A stretch of 64,000 nt of DNA. It comes from Saccharospirillum sp040881935 (GTDB lineage Bacteria > Pseudomonadota > Gammaproteobacteria > Pseudomonadales > Natronospirillaceae). The notes beneath the pieces were generated by a model that was not told where the DNA came from, did no database searches, and saw nothing but the letters and a program-made list of their open reading frames with translations. Below, piece by piece: positions 38,001 to 46,218 of this stretch. Position 1 is the stretch's first letter. Every line of letters begins with the position of its first letter. The stretch covers positions 1 to 64,000 of the forward strand of contig NZ_JBBECH010000081.1 of the NCBI RefSeq assembly GCF_040881935.1. Direction: 5' to 3'. The position numbers were made by a program, and so were the translations under genes.

Positions 38001-38605
38001 ATCACGTCGTTGGTCGCCACCACGGCAATGTCGAGCTCGCGCGCCAGCAACAGACTGCCCTGCACGATGACTTCATCCTGTTCGCGCCCGGTGCGTTGCA
38101 ATTCCAGATAATAGCGGTCGCCAAATATCGACTGCCAATGCCGGGCAAGCCCGCCTGCCACATCGGCCTTGCCACGGCTTAAAGCCTCACCGACATCACC
38201 AAAACGACCGCCGCTGAGCAGAATTAGACCGTCATTTTTAGCCTCTATCCATTCGGATTTGATTACGGCGCGGTCATGTACCTGGTGCGTCTGATACGCG
38301 TCGGAAATCAGTTCGATCAGATTACGGTAACCCTGGGCATTTTGTGACAATACGGTCATCCGGAACGGCGCTGCCGCGTCCGCCGGATTCTCAACCCACA
38401 GATCGGCGCCCAGTAAAGGCTTGATGCCAGCACCCAATGCCGCATTGTAAAACTTGATCAGCCCGAAAAAGTTGGTGATGTCGGTGATCGCCACCGCTGG
38501 CATACCCTGGTTGAGCGCCGCCTGCACCAATGCCTTGGGGCGAATCAGGCCGTCGACCAGTGAATATTCGGTATGAACTCTGAGATGTACAAATTGAGCG
38601 GACAC
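35096..38605 (-). CDS. dnaE: DNA polymerase III subunit alpha
   Basis: A 1169-residue replicative polymerase, read from GTG at 38605 with AAGGAG about ten bases before it. The PHP domain starts [17 protein letters not shown]. The palm carries [14 protein letters not shown] and the catalytic [28 protein letters not shown], the tandem HhH region and the OB domain ([16 protein letters not shown]) follow in order. Length and domains match DnaE1 (E. coli 1160). It copies the chromosome with the beta clamp and the epsilon proofreader. Upstream lies the repeat-bearing gap 38606-39072. Confidence 0.98.
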   Translation of the reverse strand: [1169 protein letters not shown]

Positions 38606-38735
38606 GCTGGGTTTTCTCCTTCTTGACCGGCGACCATGGTACTACTTGAGGCAGCCGGTTGGCAGGTACTGATGAGGGCTATTTGTAATTCAAGTTTCGG
38701 CGTTCAAATAGACTGAGTCGCCTTGAGTCCGCGCC

Positions 38736-38838
38736 TGGTGGTAGAGATGCACCTGCGGGGGCGCCGTGAAAACATCCATGTTGGCTTAACTTCGGCATCC
38801 ATGCCTCAGATACCCCCGCAGGTGCATCTCTACCACCA
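38736..38838 (+). repeat. Structured palindromic repeat, copy 1
   Basis: A perfect 26-bp inverted repeat (38736-38761 with 38813-38838) encloses a 51-base core. The core holds two small hairpins with the same loop, AAC-ATCCAT-GTT and GGC-ATCCAT-GCC, after a CGTGAA box. Further out, AAGTTTCGG (38694-38702) pairs with CCGAAACTT (38860-38868), so the whole element may reach about 38690-38872. It shares its core with copies at 38913, 60406 and 63808, which lie in the opposite orientation. Confidence 0.85.
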
Positions 38839-38912
38839 GTCGCTATCTATTTCGTGAATTCCGAAACTTAAAGTAAATATTTAAATATCAAAGTCAGCAC
38901 AGTGTGAGTGGC

Positions 38913-39015
38913 GGGTGCCGGTGATGCCTCTGCGGGGAAGTCCGCAGCAAGGATGCTGCGGTCTAGGCTCCATGGATGGATTTACGCCGACCCCGCAGAG
39001 GCACCACCGGTATCC
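38913..39015 (-). repeat. Structured palindromic repeat, copy 2
   Basis: Arms 38913-38937 and 38991-39015 pair in 22 of 25 positions; the three exceptions are G-T pairs on one strand or the other. The 53-base core contains GCAGC-ATCCTT-GCTGC and CC-ATCCAT-GG, then CGTAAA, read on the minus strand. It lies in inverse orientation to copy 1, 75 bp away, in the 466-bp gap between rnhB and dnaE. No gene is visible in this gap, which must also hold the dnaE promoter. Confidence 0.85.
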
Positions 39016-39072
39016 GACGCGGGCCATGGCCTCTAAACTTGACAACGTTGAGCCGTGCCTAAGCTACCTAGC

Positions 39073-39672
39073 TTATGCCAGAATGGCCCTAACCGGCGCA
39101 TAACTTCGGCGATGCTCGGCAATAATGCCATGGGCTTTCAACGCCGCCAGATGAACCGGGGTTGGGTAACCTTTATGGCGGGCGAAGCCATATTGTGGGT
39201 AGCGCTGGTCGAGCGCGACCATCTCGGCATCCCGGTGGACTTTGGCCAGTATGGACGCCGCTCCGATGGCAGCAATCAAGCTGTCGCCTTTGACAATGGC
39301 TTCCGCCGGGCATCGCAACCCGGAGGGCAGCTTATTGCCATCGACCTGACAGAATCCGGGTACCACCGACAGGCCAGCAACCGCCCGGCGCATGGCCAGC
39401 AAGCTTGCCTGCAAAATGTTCAGTTCGTCGATTTCGGCGACACTGGCGCGGGCAATACACCAGCTCAGAGCTCGGGCTTTGATTTCTTCACTGAGCTGCT
39501 CCCGGCGTTTTGCCGTGAGCGCTTTGGAATCGGTGAGGCCTACAATGGGCTGTTTCGGATCCAGTATAACCGCGGCCGCTACCACATCACCCGCGAGCGG
39601 CCCGCGCCCGACTTCATCCACGCCGGCGACAAGATCACCGGCATCCTGAAACACCAGGCCCTGCTGAGTCAT
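39073..39672 (-). CDS. rnhB: Ribonuclease HII
   Basis: A 199-residue enzyme with the RNase HII start GVDEVGRGPLAGDVVAAAV, in which D19 and E20 are metal ligands. LTDSKALTAKRREQL and SIxAKVxRD-type GAASILAKVHRDAEM follow. It cuts 5' of single ribonucleotides in DNA for their removal. Its start overlaps the lpxB stop by 4 bases, the standard lpxA-lpxB-rnhB-dnaE arrangement. Confidence 0.96.
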   Translation of the reverse strand: MTQQGLVFQDAGDLVAGVDEVGRGPLAGDVVAAAVILDPKQPIVGLTDSKALTAKRREQLSEEIKARALSWCIARASVAEIDELNILQASLLAMRRAVAGLSVVPGFCQVDGNKLPSGLRCPAEAIVKGDSLIAAIGAASILAKVHRDAEMVALDQRYPQYGFARHKGYPTPVHLAALKAHGIIAEHRRSYAPVRAILA

Positions 39673-40823
39673 TCGGGCTTCACCCCGGCAACGGCTAGCA
39701 CCGCTTCAGCCGCCTGCTTATCAGCGTCACGCGCCAACTGGCGATGCAGAAACCGGGAGCGCTGTTCAAACTGATTGCGATAATCCCCATCGGTCAGAAT
39801 TCGGATCAGGTCTTTAGCCAGGCGTTCGGGCGTGGCGTCATCCTGTAACCGTTCCGGTACCCAGTCGCTCTGGGTCAGAATATTGGGCAGGGAAACCCAG
39901 CGCGTGGTCGCCATGGCCCGCATGATCCGGAACGTCAGTGCGGTCAGACGATAGGATACGACCATTGGCCGTTTTAGTAGCATGGCTTCCAGCGCCGCAG
40001 TTCCAGACGCTAGCAGAACACCGTCGCTGGCGATCATGACCTCGGTAGACTGACCGGCATAAAGCTGAATGTGCAACCCATTACCATGCTGGCGCACCGC
40101 CGCCTCGATTTGCTCGCGACGAAACTCATTGGCAGCAGGAATCAGAACCGTCAGCGGCCCCAGTGATTTTTGGGCCAGTGTCGCTGCTTGTAGAAACAGC
40201 GGCGCCAGTCGCCCGACTTCACTGCCCCGACTGCCTGGCAATACCGCCAGGCAGAGTCCCTGCTCCGGCACACCCAGGCGTTGTCTGGCGGCCAATCGGT
40301 CCGGCTCCATCGGTAGCTGGTCGGCCAGGGTATGGCCGACAAAGGTCACCGGCACCTGATGCTGGCGATAGAAGTCGGCTTCAAAGGGCAATAAAGTCAG
40401 CATATGGTCGACACTGCGCCGGATCTTTTTAATTCGGCCCTGTCGCCAGGCCCAGACCGAGGGCGAGACGTAATGCACGGCCTTGATGCCAGCATCACGT
40501 AACTGACGCTCCAGACCCAGATTAAAATCAGGCGCGTCGATACCAACGAACACATCCGGCTGCCAGTGAATGCACCAGTCCCGATAGGCGGCCCGAATAC
40601 GAAATAATTCGCGCAGTCGGCCCAGCACTTCGGTTAGGCCCATTACCGACAAGCGCTCCATCGATACACGGCTGTCCAGCCCTTCGGCGATCATGCGTTC
40701 ACCGCCGATGCCGCCAAATTCTACCTTGGGATGGCGGGCACGCAACGCCCGCATCAGACCCGCGCCAAGAATGTCGCCACTGGCTTCACCGGCCAGCACG
40801 GCTACGCGTAAGGGCCGGGACAT
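39669..40823 (-). CDS. lpxB: Lipid-A-disaccharide synthase
   Basis: A 384-residue family-19 glycosyltransferase. The start RVAVLAGEASGDILGAGLM and FVGIDAPDFNLGLE near residue 92 are family signatures. VHYVSPSVWAWRQGRIKKI and CLAVLPGSRGSEVGRLAPLFL follow. It joins UDP-diacylglucosamine and lipid X at the inner membrane face. Its ATG overlaps the lpxA stop by one base. Confidence 0.96.
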   Translation of the reverse strand: MSRPLRVAVLAGEASGDILGAGLMRALRARHPKVEFGGIGGERMIAEGLDSRVSMERLSVMGLTEVLGRLRELFRIRAAYRDWCIHWQPDVFVGIDAPDFNLGLERQLRDAGIKAVHYVSPSVWAWRQGRIKKIRRSVDHMLTLLPFEADFYRQHQVPVTFVGHTLADQLPMEPDRLAARQRLGVPEQGLCLAVLPGSRGSEVGRLAPLFLQAATLAQKSLGPLTVLIPAANEFRREQIEAAVRQHGNGLHIQLYAGQSTEVMIASDGVLLASGTAALEAMLLKRPMVVSYRLTALTFRIMRAMATTRWVSLPNILTQSDWVPERLQDDATPERLAKDLIRILTDGDYRNQFEQRSRFLHRQLARDADKQAAEAVLAVAGVKPE

Positions 40824-41593
40824 CAGCGCACAATACCCCGGCTGGCCGTTTCAATGCTGCGCACAAAGACAGCCACTTCGGGAAATTCGCCGGCAATGGG
40901 TGCGAGTTCAGCCAGCGCTGCCTTGGTGGTTTTGCTTTCGCGATACACCGTTTTATAGGCATTGCGCAGCGCCTTTACCGCCTCTGCGGAAAAGCCGCGG
41001 CGGCGCAACCCTTCGGTATTCATGCCATGAGGCGAGGCAGGATATCCCTGCACGGTAACGAAGGCGGGAATGTCTTTGAGCACGGTTGAACCGGTTCCGA
41101 CGAAGGCATGGTCGCCGATAGACACATACTGGTGAACGCCCGCATTACCACCGATGATGGCGTGATAGCCCACTTTGACATGGCCGGCCAACTGAGCGGA
41201 ATTTGCCAGAATCACCCGGTCCCCGAGAACAACATCGTGGGCCACGTGTGAATAGGCCATCAGCAGGCAGTGACTGCCAACCCGGGTTTCGCCGCTATCC
41301 TGAATCGTGCCCCGATGCAGAGTTGCGCATTCTCGAATCGTGTTGTGATCGCCAATGATCAGACGCGTCGGCTCACCCTGGTATTTCAAATCCTGGCAAG
41401 CTTCACCGACACTGGCAAACTGAAAGATTTTATTGTGTCGCCCTATGGTCGTCGGGCCATTAATAACAACATGCGGGCCGATCCAGCACCCCTCACCTAT
41501 TTCCACGTCCGGGCCAATGACGGTATAGGGACCGATCACCACGCCATCGGCAATGCGAGCGGCTTTATCGACCAGAGCGGTGGGGTGAATCAC
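40823..41593 (-). CDS. lpxA: UDP-N-acetylglucosamine O-acyltransferase LpxA
   Basis: The frame is open far into fabZ, but the conserved protein starts at GTG 41593 (MIHPTALVDKAARIADG), giving 256 residues. That GTG overlaps the fabZ stop as GTGA. A left-handed beta helix of hexapeptide repeats fills residues 2-190, with the catalytic histidine at about residue 119 in YSHVAHD. The C-terminal helices end the protein. It transfers a 3-hydroxyacyl chain from ACP to UDP-GlcNAc, the first lipid A step. Confidence 0.96.
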   Translation of the reverse strand: MIHPTALVDKAARIADGVVIGPYTVIGPDVEIGEGCWIGPHVVINGPTTIGRHNKIFQFASVGEACQDLKYQGEPTRLIIGDHNTIRECATLHRGTIQDSGETRVGSHCLLMAYSHVAHDVVLGDRVILANSAQLAGHVKVGYHAIIGGNAGVHQYVSIGDHAFVGTGSTVLKDIPAFVTVQGYPASPHGMNTEGLRRRGFSAEAVKALRNAYKTVYRESKTTKAALAELAPIAGEFPEVAVFVRSIETASRGIVR

Positions 41594-42048
41594 GACGTTG
41601 CTTTCCGTTCGGCGCAGACGATATCGGCCATAGCGACTAACTGCCCGTCCACTTCGGCCCGGCAATTGAACTTGAAAATGCCACGACGCTCAGAGACCAG
41701 TGTGCTGAACAGATCCAACCGGTCTCCAGGTACCACCTGCTTCTTGAATTTGACGTTGTCGAGCCCGGCGAACAGGTAAAGATACCCCTCACCTGGACGA
41801 TTCCCGGACGTTGCGAACCCGAGAATAGCTGACACCTGGGCCATGGCTTCACACATCAGCACACCGGGAAAAATGGATTGGCCGGGGAAGTGTCCATTGA
41901 ACAGCTCTTCATTACCGGTCACGTTCTTGAACCCTACAATTGCCTCACCCGGGGTCAGTTCGGTGACGCGGTCAACCAGCAGAAACGGGTACCGATGCGG
42001 TAAAAATTGCTTGATGGCTTCATGATCCAGGGGCACTTCAATGCTCAT
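41590..42048 (-). CDS. fabZ: 3-hydroxyacyl-ACP dehydratase FabZ
   Basis: A 152-residue hot-dog-fold enzyme. The active site has LPHRYPFLLVDRV (catalytic His) and NGHFPGQSIFPGVLMCEAMAQ (catalytic Glu). It dehydrates 3-hydroxyacyl-ACP and so competes with LpxA and LpxD for the same substrate pool, which fits its place between their genes. Its ATG overlaps the lpxD stop by one base, with GAGGA upstream. Confidence 0.97.
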   Translation of the reverse strand: MSIEVPLDHEAIKQFLPHRYPFLLVDRVTELTPGEAIVGFKNVTGNEELFNGHFPGQSIFPGVLMCEAMAQVSAILGFATSGNRPGEGYLYLFAGLDNVKFKKQVVPGDRLDLFSTLVSERRGIFKFNCRAEVDGQLVAMADIVCAERKATS

Positions 42049-43106
42049 TACGAGTCCTCAGATTCCGGAGCGGCGGGACCCTTGGCCAGCGCCTTCTCCA
42101 ATGACTTCAATCGCTGTTCATACTGGTCTAATTGACGCAATCGCGCAACGGTGCGGCGCCATTCCCGACTGGGCTGTACCGGCCAGCCAGACGAATAGAC
42201 ACCGGCATCCGGTAAGCTTTTGGTCACCATGGCCTGGCCGGTAAAGTGCGACCCGGCGGCGATATCAATGTGGCCGGCAAAACCAGCCTGTCCGCCCACC
42301 GTGCAGCCCGACCCCAGGGTTGTACTGCCGGCAATACCGACCTGACCGGCAATGGCCGTCGACTGACCAATGACGACGTTGTGGGCAAGGTGCACCAGAT
42401 TATCAATGATGACATCGTCTTCAATGCGGGTATCCTGAATCGCGCCCCGGTCGATGGTTACGTTGGCACCAATATCGACCCGGTCACCAATGCGCACGGT
42501 GCCTAACTGGGCAATGCGTTGCCAATGCCCCTGGTCGGGCGCAAAACCGAACCCGTCGGAGCCAATCACCGCACCGGGCTGAACCCGACAATCATCGCCC
42601 AGCACCACGGCATGACGCAGGGTGACGTTAGCCATAATCCGTGTATTTCTGCCAATTTGAACACCGGCCTCAAGTACTGCACCCGCCCCAATGTCACTAG
42701 CGTCTCCGACCACCACCCCAGGGCCGATAACCGCCCGCGCACCGACGCTCACGCCCGCACCGAGCACGGCATCCACCGCCACCGACGCGCTGCTGTCGAT
42801 TTGCCCGGACGGAGCTGGCTCCCGGCTGAAGCAGTGCGATACATGGGCGTAAGCCAGATAGGGGTCGACAACGACAATCAGGGCTGCAGAGGCTGGTGCC
42901 TGGTCAACCAGGTCCGGTTTTAGCAGGATCGCCGTTGCCTGACTGTCCGCCAGGTACGAGGCATACTGACGGTTAGCCAGAAACGCCAGGCCACCGTGCC
43001 TCGCCTCGTTCAGAGCCGCCAATTGCTCCAGTGGCGTGTCCCACGCTTGTTCATTGCCACCCAGCTCGGCATCAAGCCGGTCAGCCAACAGTCGGGCTGT
43101 TATCAT
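42048..43106 (-). CDS. lpxD: UDP-3-O-acylglucosamine N-acyltransferase LpxD
   Basis: A 352-residue protein from the ATG at 43106 (MITARLLADRLDAEL); the longer open frame upstream runs into skp and lacks support. An N-terminal uridine-binding domain is followed by a long left-handed beta helix of hexapeptide repeats. The catalytic-histidine region is NLVHLAHNVVIG. It adds the second 3-hydroxyacyl chain in lipid A synthesis. The C-terminal helix (LRQLDQYEQRLKSLEKAL) is predicted coiled coil, as in known LpxD trimers. It follows skp by 16 bp. Confidence 0.95.
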   Translation of the reverse strand: MITARLLADRLDAELGGNEQAWDTPLEQLAALNEARHGGLAFLANRQYASYLADSQATAILLKPDLVDQAPASAALIVVVDPYLAYAHVSHCFSREPAPSGQIDSSASVAVDAVLGAGVSVGARAVIGPGVVVGDASDIGAGAVLEAGVQIGRNTRIMANVTLRHAVVLGDDCRVQPGAVIGSDGFGFAPDQGHWQRIAQLGTVRIGDRVDIGANVTIDRGAIQDTRIEDDVIIDNLVHLAHNVVIGQSTAIAGQVGIAGSTTLGSGCTVGGQAGFAGHIDIAAGSHFTGQAMVTKSLPDAGVYSSGWPVQPSREWRRTVARLRQLDQYEQRLKSLEKALAKGPAAPESEDS

Positions 43107-43122
43107 TGTTTTACTCGTCAGC

Positions 43123-43677
43123 TTATTGTTCTGCCTGGTACAGCGTATTGAACTCTTCCAATACCGCTTCGGTAATGTCCAGCGAATTACGATGGTAGAC
43201 AACGGCGGCCTTGTCCAGAATCACATCGAATTCATTGCCATCCACTGCTGCTTCAATGGCCCGGGCCATCATCGGCTGATACTGCTCAATAAAAGCATTA
43301 CGACGCTCACCCTGAACCTGCTGCAACTGACGCACCAGCTGCTCTCGCTGGCGGGCTCGCTGCTGCAATTCAGATTCGAGTTCGGCCATCTCGGCTTCTG
43401 TCATGATATCAGCGTCGGTACGCGCCCGACTTTGCAGTTGCTGGATCGACTGACCCAGCGTCTGCACTTGTTGTTCTTCCTGTTCAAACTCCCGTTTCAG
43501 CTCGGCGGTCGCATCCTGGGCTGCATCGCTGTTAAACAGGACATAATTCTGATCCAGTAGCGCGACTTCGGTAGCCTGGACGGACGCTGCCAATCCGAGG
43601 GCGACAAGTGCAAGGGTCGCCCGGCGCAGCCAGATTGATACTCTGGTTGAGACAATGCGTTGTGCTGAAATAATCAT
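43123..43677 (-). CDS. skp: Periplasmic chaperone Skp/OmpH
   Basis: A 184-residue secreted protein. The signal peptide runs to about residue 36 (LVALGLAASVQA). The mature part starts with TEVALLDQNYVLFNS. A long Gln/Glu-rich coiled-coil stretch (about 60-130) forms the tentacles of the Skp trimer. It carries unfolded outer-membrane proteins across the periplasm to BamA, which is encoded just upstream. AGGAG precedes the ATG. Confidence 0.9.
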   Translation of the reverse strand: MIISAQRIVSTRVSIWLRRATLALVALGLAASVQATEVALLDQNYVLFNSDAAQDATAELKREFEQEEQQVQTLGQSIQQLQSRARTDADIMTEAEMAELESELQQRARQREQLVRQLQQVQGERRNAFIEQYQPMMARAIEAAVDGNEFDVILDKAAVVYHRNSLDITEAVLEEFNTLYQAEQ

Positions 43678-43801
43678 GCTATCTCCTGTTCAGTTCGAGT
43701 GATGCGGTACCAACCTGCAATTATCGCAGGTCATTCTAGTGCGAAAGGCCAAAGCTGAGTAGTGGGCTCCGCCAACCGCCATTTCAACCGGTCTTTCCGT
43801 C

Positions 43802-46144
43802 TCAGTAGCCAATGCCAATGGTAAAGGCAAAGTTCTTCTCAAGATCGCCTTCTCGCGCATTCAACGGCCAGGCATAACTGAAACTCAACGGTGCGAGCGG
43901 TGTAATCCAGGTGATATCAATACCAGCGGCATAGCGTAAATCGTCCAGATCAACACCGTTGGCGCAGTTTGCATTGCCGCTACGACAAGCGTCGGTAAAG
44001 ACATTACCACCATCGATAAACAACGAGGCGCGGAAGGCATCCTGACTCTGAACAAAAGGCATCGGTATCAGCAATTCAGCACCGTATTCAATTTTGATAT
44101 TGCCGCCTATGGGCGACGGGTCGGCCAGAGGGTCATTACTGCCATCCAGATTAGGGGTACTCAAAGGCCCCAGTGAACCATACTGATACCCCCTAACAGA
44201 CCGTACACCGCCTGAATAAAAATGTTTGTAAAATGGCAGCCGCTCGGCATCGCCATAACCGCTGCCATAGCCCATATCGGAATGAAGTCGGATGCTAAAC
44301 TGGTCGTTAATCGGAAAATACTGTTCAGCACTGCCGGTCAGTCGATAATAGGTTAGATCGCCAAGTGGCGTAGCTACTTCGCTCGACAGCGTCAGCTGGC
44401 GCCCGCGGTTGGCTTTGAAGGTTCCGTTCAGGCTGTTGTAATTCCAGGTTAACCGGGTATCAATGATTTCATAGTCATCGCCGTTACTGTCCCGGAAATC
44501 CGTCATTTCCTGTGGCGCGCTGTCACTAAGGAATAATTCATCCTGACTGTAGCCGACACCATAGGTAATCCGCTGGTTCTCAGACAACGGATAGCCCAAA
44601 CGTAACCGGCCACCGGCCGTATTCGTTGCGTAAGTACTGAACGTCTGCTCACTGAAATCGGTACGACGGTAATACAGGTCGATCCCGCGGCTGACGCCGT
44701 AAATGGTGAAATACGGATCTTCAAACGACAGGTTATAATTCTGTTCGGAATTATTGACCGTCACCGACGCCGAGAAGTCGTAGCCCTTGCCCTGAAAGTT
44801 CTTTTGCTCAACCCTGGCTTCGGTAAAAAAGCCACTCACATCCGAATAGCCGACTGAACCGGTAATCTGACTGTTGGTGGTTTCTTCTACCGTGACGATC
44901 AGGTCGACCAGATCATCCCGCCCCTCAATGCGCTGGGTACGGATATCCACACGACTGAAATACCCCAGACGTTCGAGCCGCTGACGCGATAACCGAACGT
45001 TGCTGTTGATCACCAGCGCACGTTCCAGCTGGCGCATTTCACGTCGAATTACCTCATCGTTGGTTTCCGAGTTACCACGAATCTCGATGCGATTCACATA
45101 CACCGGCTTGCCCGGGTTAACACTGAGTGTGACCTCCACGGTCTGTGCATCACGATCAGGGTCAAGCTCACTGTTGACCTCCGCAAACGCATAGCCCTGG
45201 TCACCCAGCACATCGTTGATGCGCGAGGACAAATCACTGATTTCAACGCGCGAATAGACGTCTCCAGCGGTTACGTTGATCAGCGCTTCAAGTTCCTCAT
45301 CCAGATCGACCAGATCCCCGGTCAGTGACAATCCTGACACCCGGTAAGGTTCACCCTCGAATACATTCAGGATCAGCGTAATGTCCGCCTTGTTGTCGGA
45401 AATCGACACCTGATGGGATTCCAGCCGGAAGTCCAGATAGCCGCGATCCAGATAATAGTCTTCCAGGCGTGCCAGATCACCGGTCAGCTGCGCCTGACCA
45501 AAACGGTTGCGCCGCGCGATGAACTGAAACGGGTAGCGCTTGCTGGTCTCACGCAGGCGCAACGCTGCCTGCAATTCATCGTCGGTAAAAACTGAATTGC
45601 CGGTGATTTCGATATGATCAATCTTGGCCACCGGACCTTCACTGATCACCAGTTCGACGTCGACCCGGTTCAGCGACAGCGGTGTCACCTCAGGTACCAC
45701 CGTGGCATTGTAACGGCCCTGAATGCTGTACTGGCGTTCAAGCTCAAGTTCAATCCCTTCCAACAGGGACTGATTAAAAATCTCGCCTGCTTCAAGCCCG
45801 ACATCTGACATCACCCGTTCCAGTGTCTCAGTCGGAATCACCTTGTTGCCAGAAAAATCAACGGTGTTGATGGCGGGGCGTTCGGTCACCTCGAAAATCA
45901 GCGTATTGCCTTCGCGCAGCACCTGAACATCACTGAAATAGCCAGTGCTGTAGACCGCACGCAGCCAGTCATCTGCGGACTCAGTATCTATCTGATCGCC
46001 CTCCTGGATCGGCAACGCCTGCAAAACCGACCCCAGCGAAACCCGCTGCAGGCCATTGACGGTCAGGGCGTCAACCCGAAACGGTTCCGCCATGGCACCT
46101 GCACTGAATACCAGCGCCAGGGCTGCCGCGACAACAAATCTCAT
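43802..46144 (-). CDS. bamA: Outer membrane assembly factor BamA
   Basis: A 780-residue outer-membrane protein. A signal peptide ends near residue 19 (SAGAMA). Five POTRA domains cover about 20-420, each with the recurring pattern EGxxYxxxxLxxTGD or its variants. A C-terminal 16-strand barrel follows. The barrel contains SVRGYQYGSLGP, the conserved VRGF/Y lid motif. The final residue pattern FAFTIGIGY ends in an aromatic residue, as the Bam signal requires. It folds beta-barrel proteins into the outer membrane. AGGAG lies seven bases before the ATG. Confidence 0.97.
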   Translation of the reverse strand: MRFVVAAALALVFSAGAMAEPFRVDALTVNGLQRVSLGSVLQALPIQEGDQIDTESADDWLRAVYSTGYFSDVQVLREGNTLIFEVTERPAINTVDFSGNKVIPTETLERVMSDVGLEAGEIFNQSLLEGIELELERQYSIQGRYNATVVPEVTPLSLNRVDVELVISEGPVAKIDHIEITGNSVFTDDELQAALRLRETSKRYPFQFIARRNRFGQAQLTGDLARLEDYYLDRGYLDFRLESHQVSISDNKADITLILNVFEGEPYRVSGLSLTGDLVDLDEELEALINVTAGDVYSRVEISDLSSRINDVLGDQGYAFAEVNSELDPDRDAQTVEVTLSVNPGKPVYVNRIEIRGNSETNDEVIRREMRQLERALVINSNVRLSRQRLERLGYFSRVDIRTQRIEGRDDLVDLIVTVEETTNSQITGSVGYSDVSGFFTEARVEQKNFQGKGYDFSASVTVNNSEQNYNLSFEDPYFTIYGVSRGIDLYYRRTDFSEQTFSTYATNTAGGRLRLGYPLSENQRITYGVGYSQDELFLSDSAPQEMTDFRDSNGDDYEIIDTRLTWNYNSLNGTFKANRGRQLTLSSEVATPLGDLTYYRLTGSAEQYFPINDQFSIRLHSDMGYGSGYGDAERLPFYKHFYSGGVRSVRGYQYGSLGPLSTPNLDGSNDPLADPSPIGGNIKIEYGAELLIPMPFVQSQDAFRASLFIDGGNVFTDACRSGNANCANGVDLDDLRYAAGIDITWITPLAPLSFSYAWPLNAREGDLEKNFAFTIGIGY

Positions 46145-46218
46145 AGTTACTCCTGTTCGTTAAAATCGGTTCCGTCGGGGCAGCAGCCGGGACAGGCAAT
46201 ACGACCGATCATTGACCG

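Noticed and set aside
38736..39015. CRISPR array or integron attC sites
   Set aside because: The units are self-complementary hairpins in opposite orientations, not equal direct repeats with spacers. No cas or integrase gene is near, and the attC R boxes are not seen.
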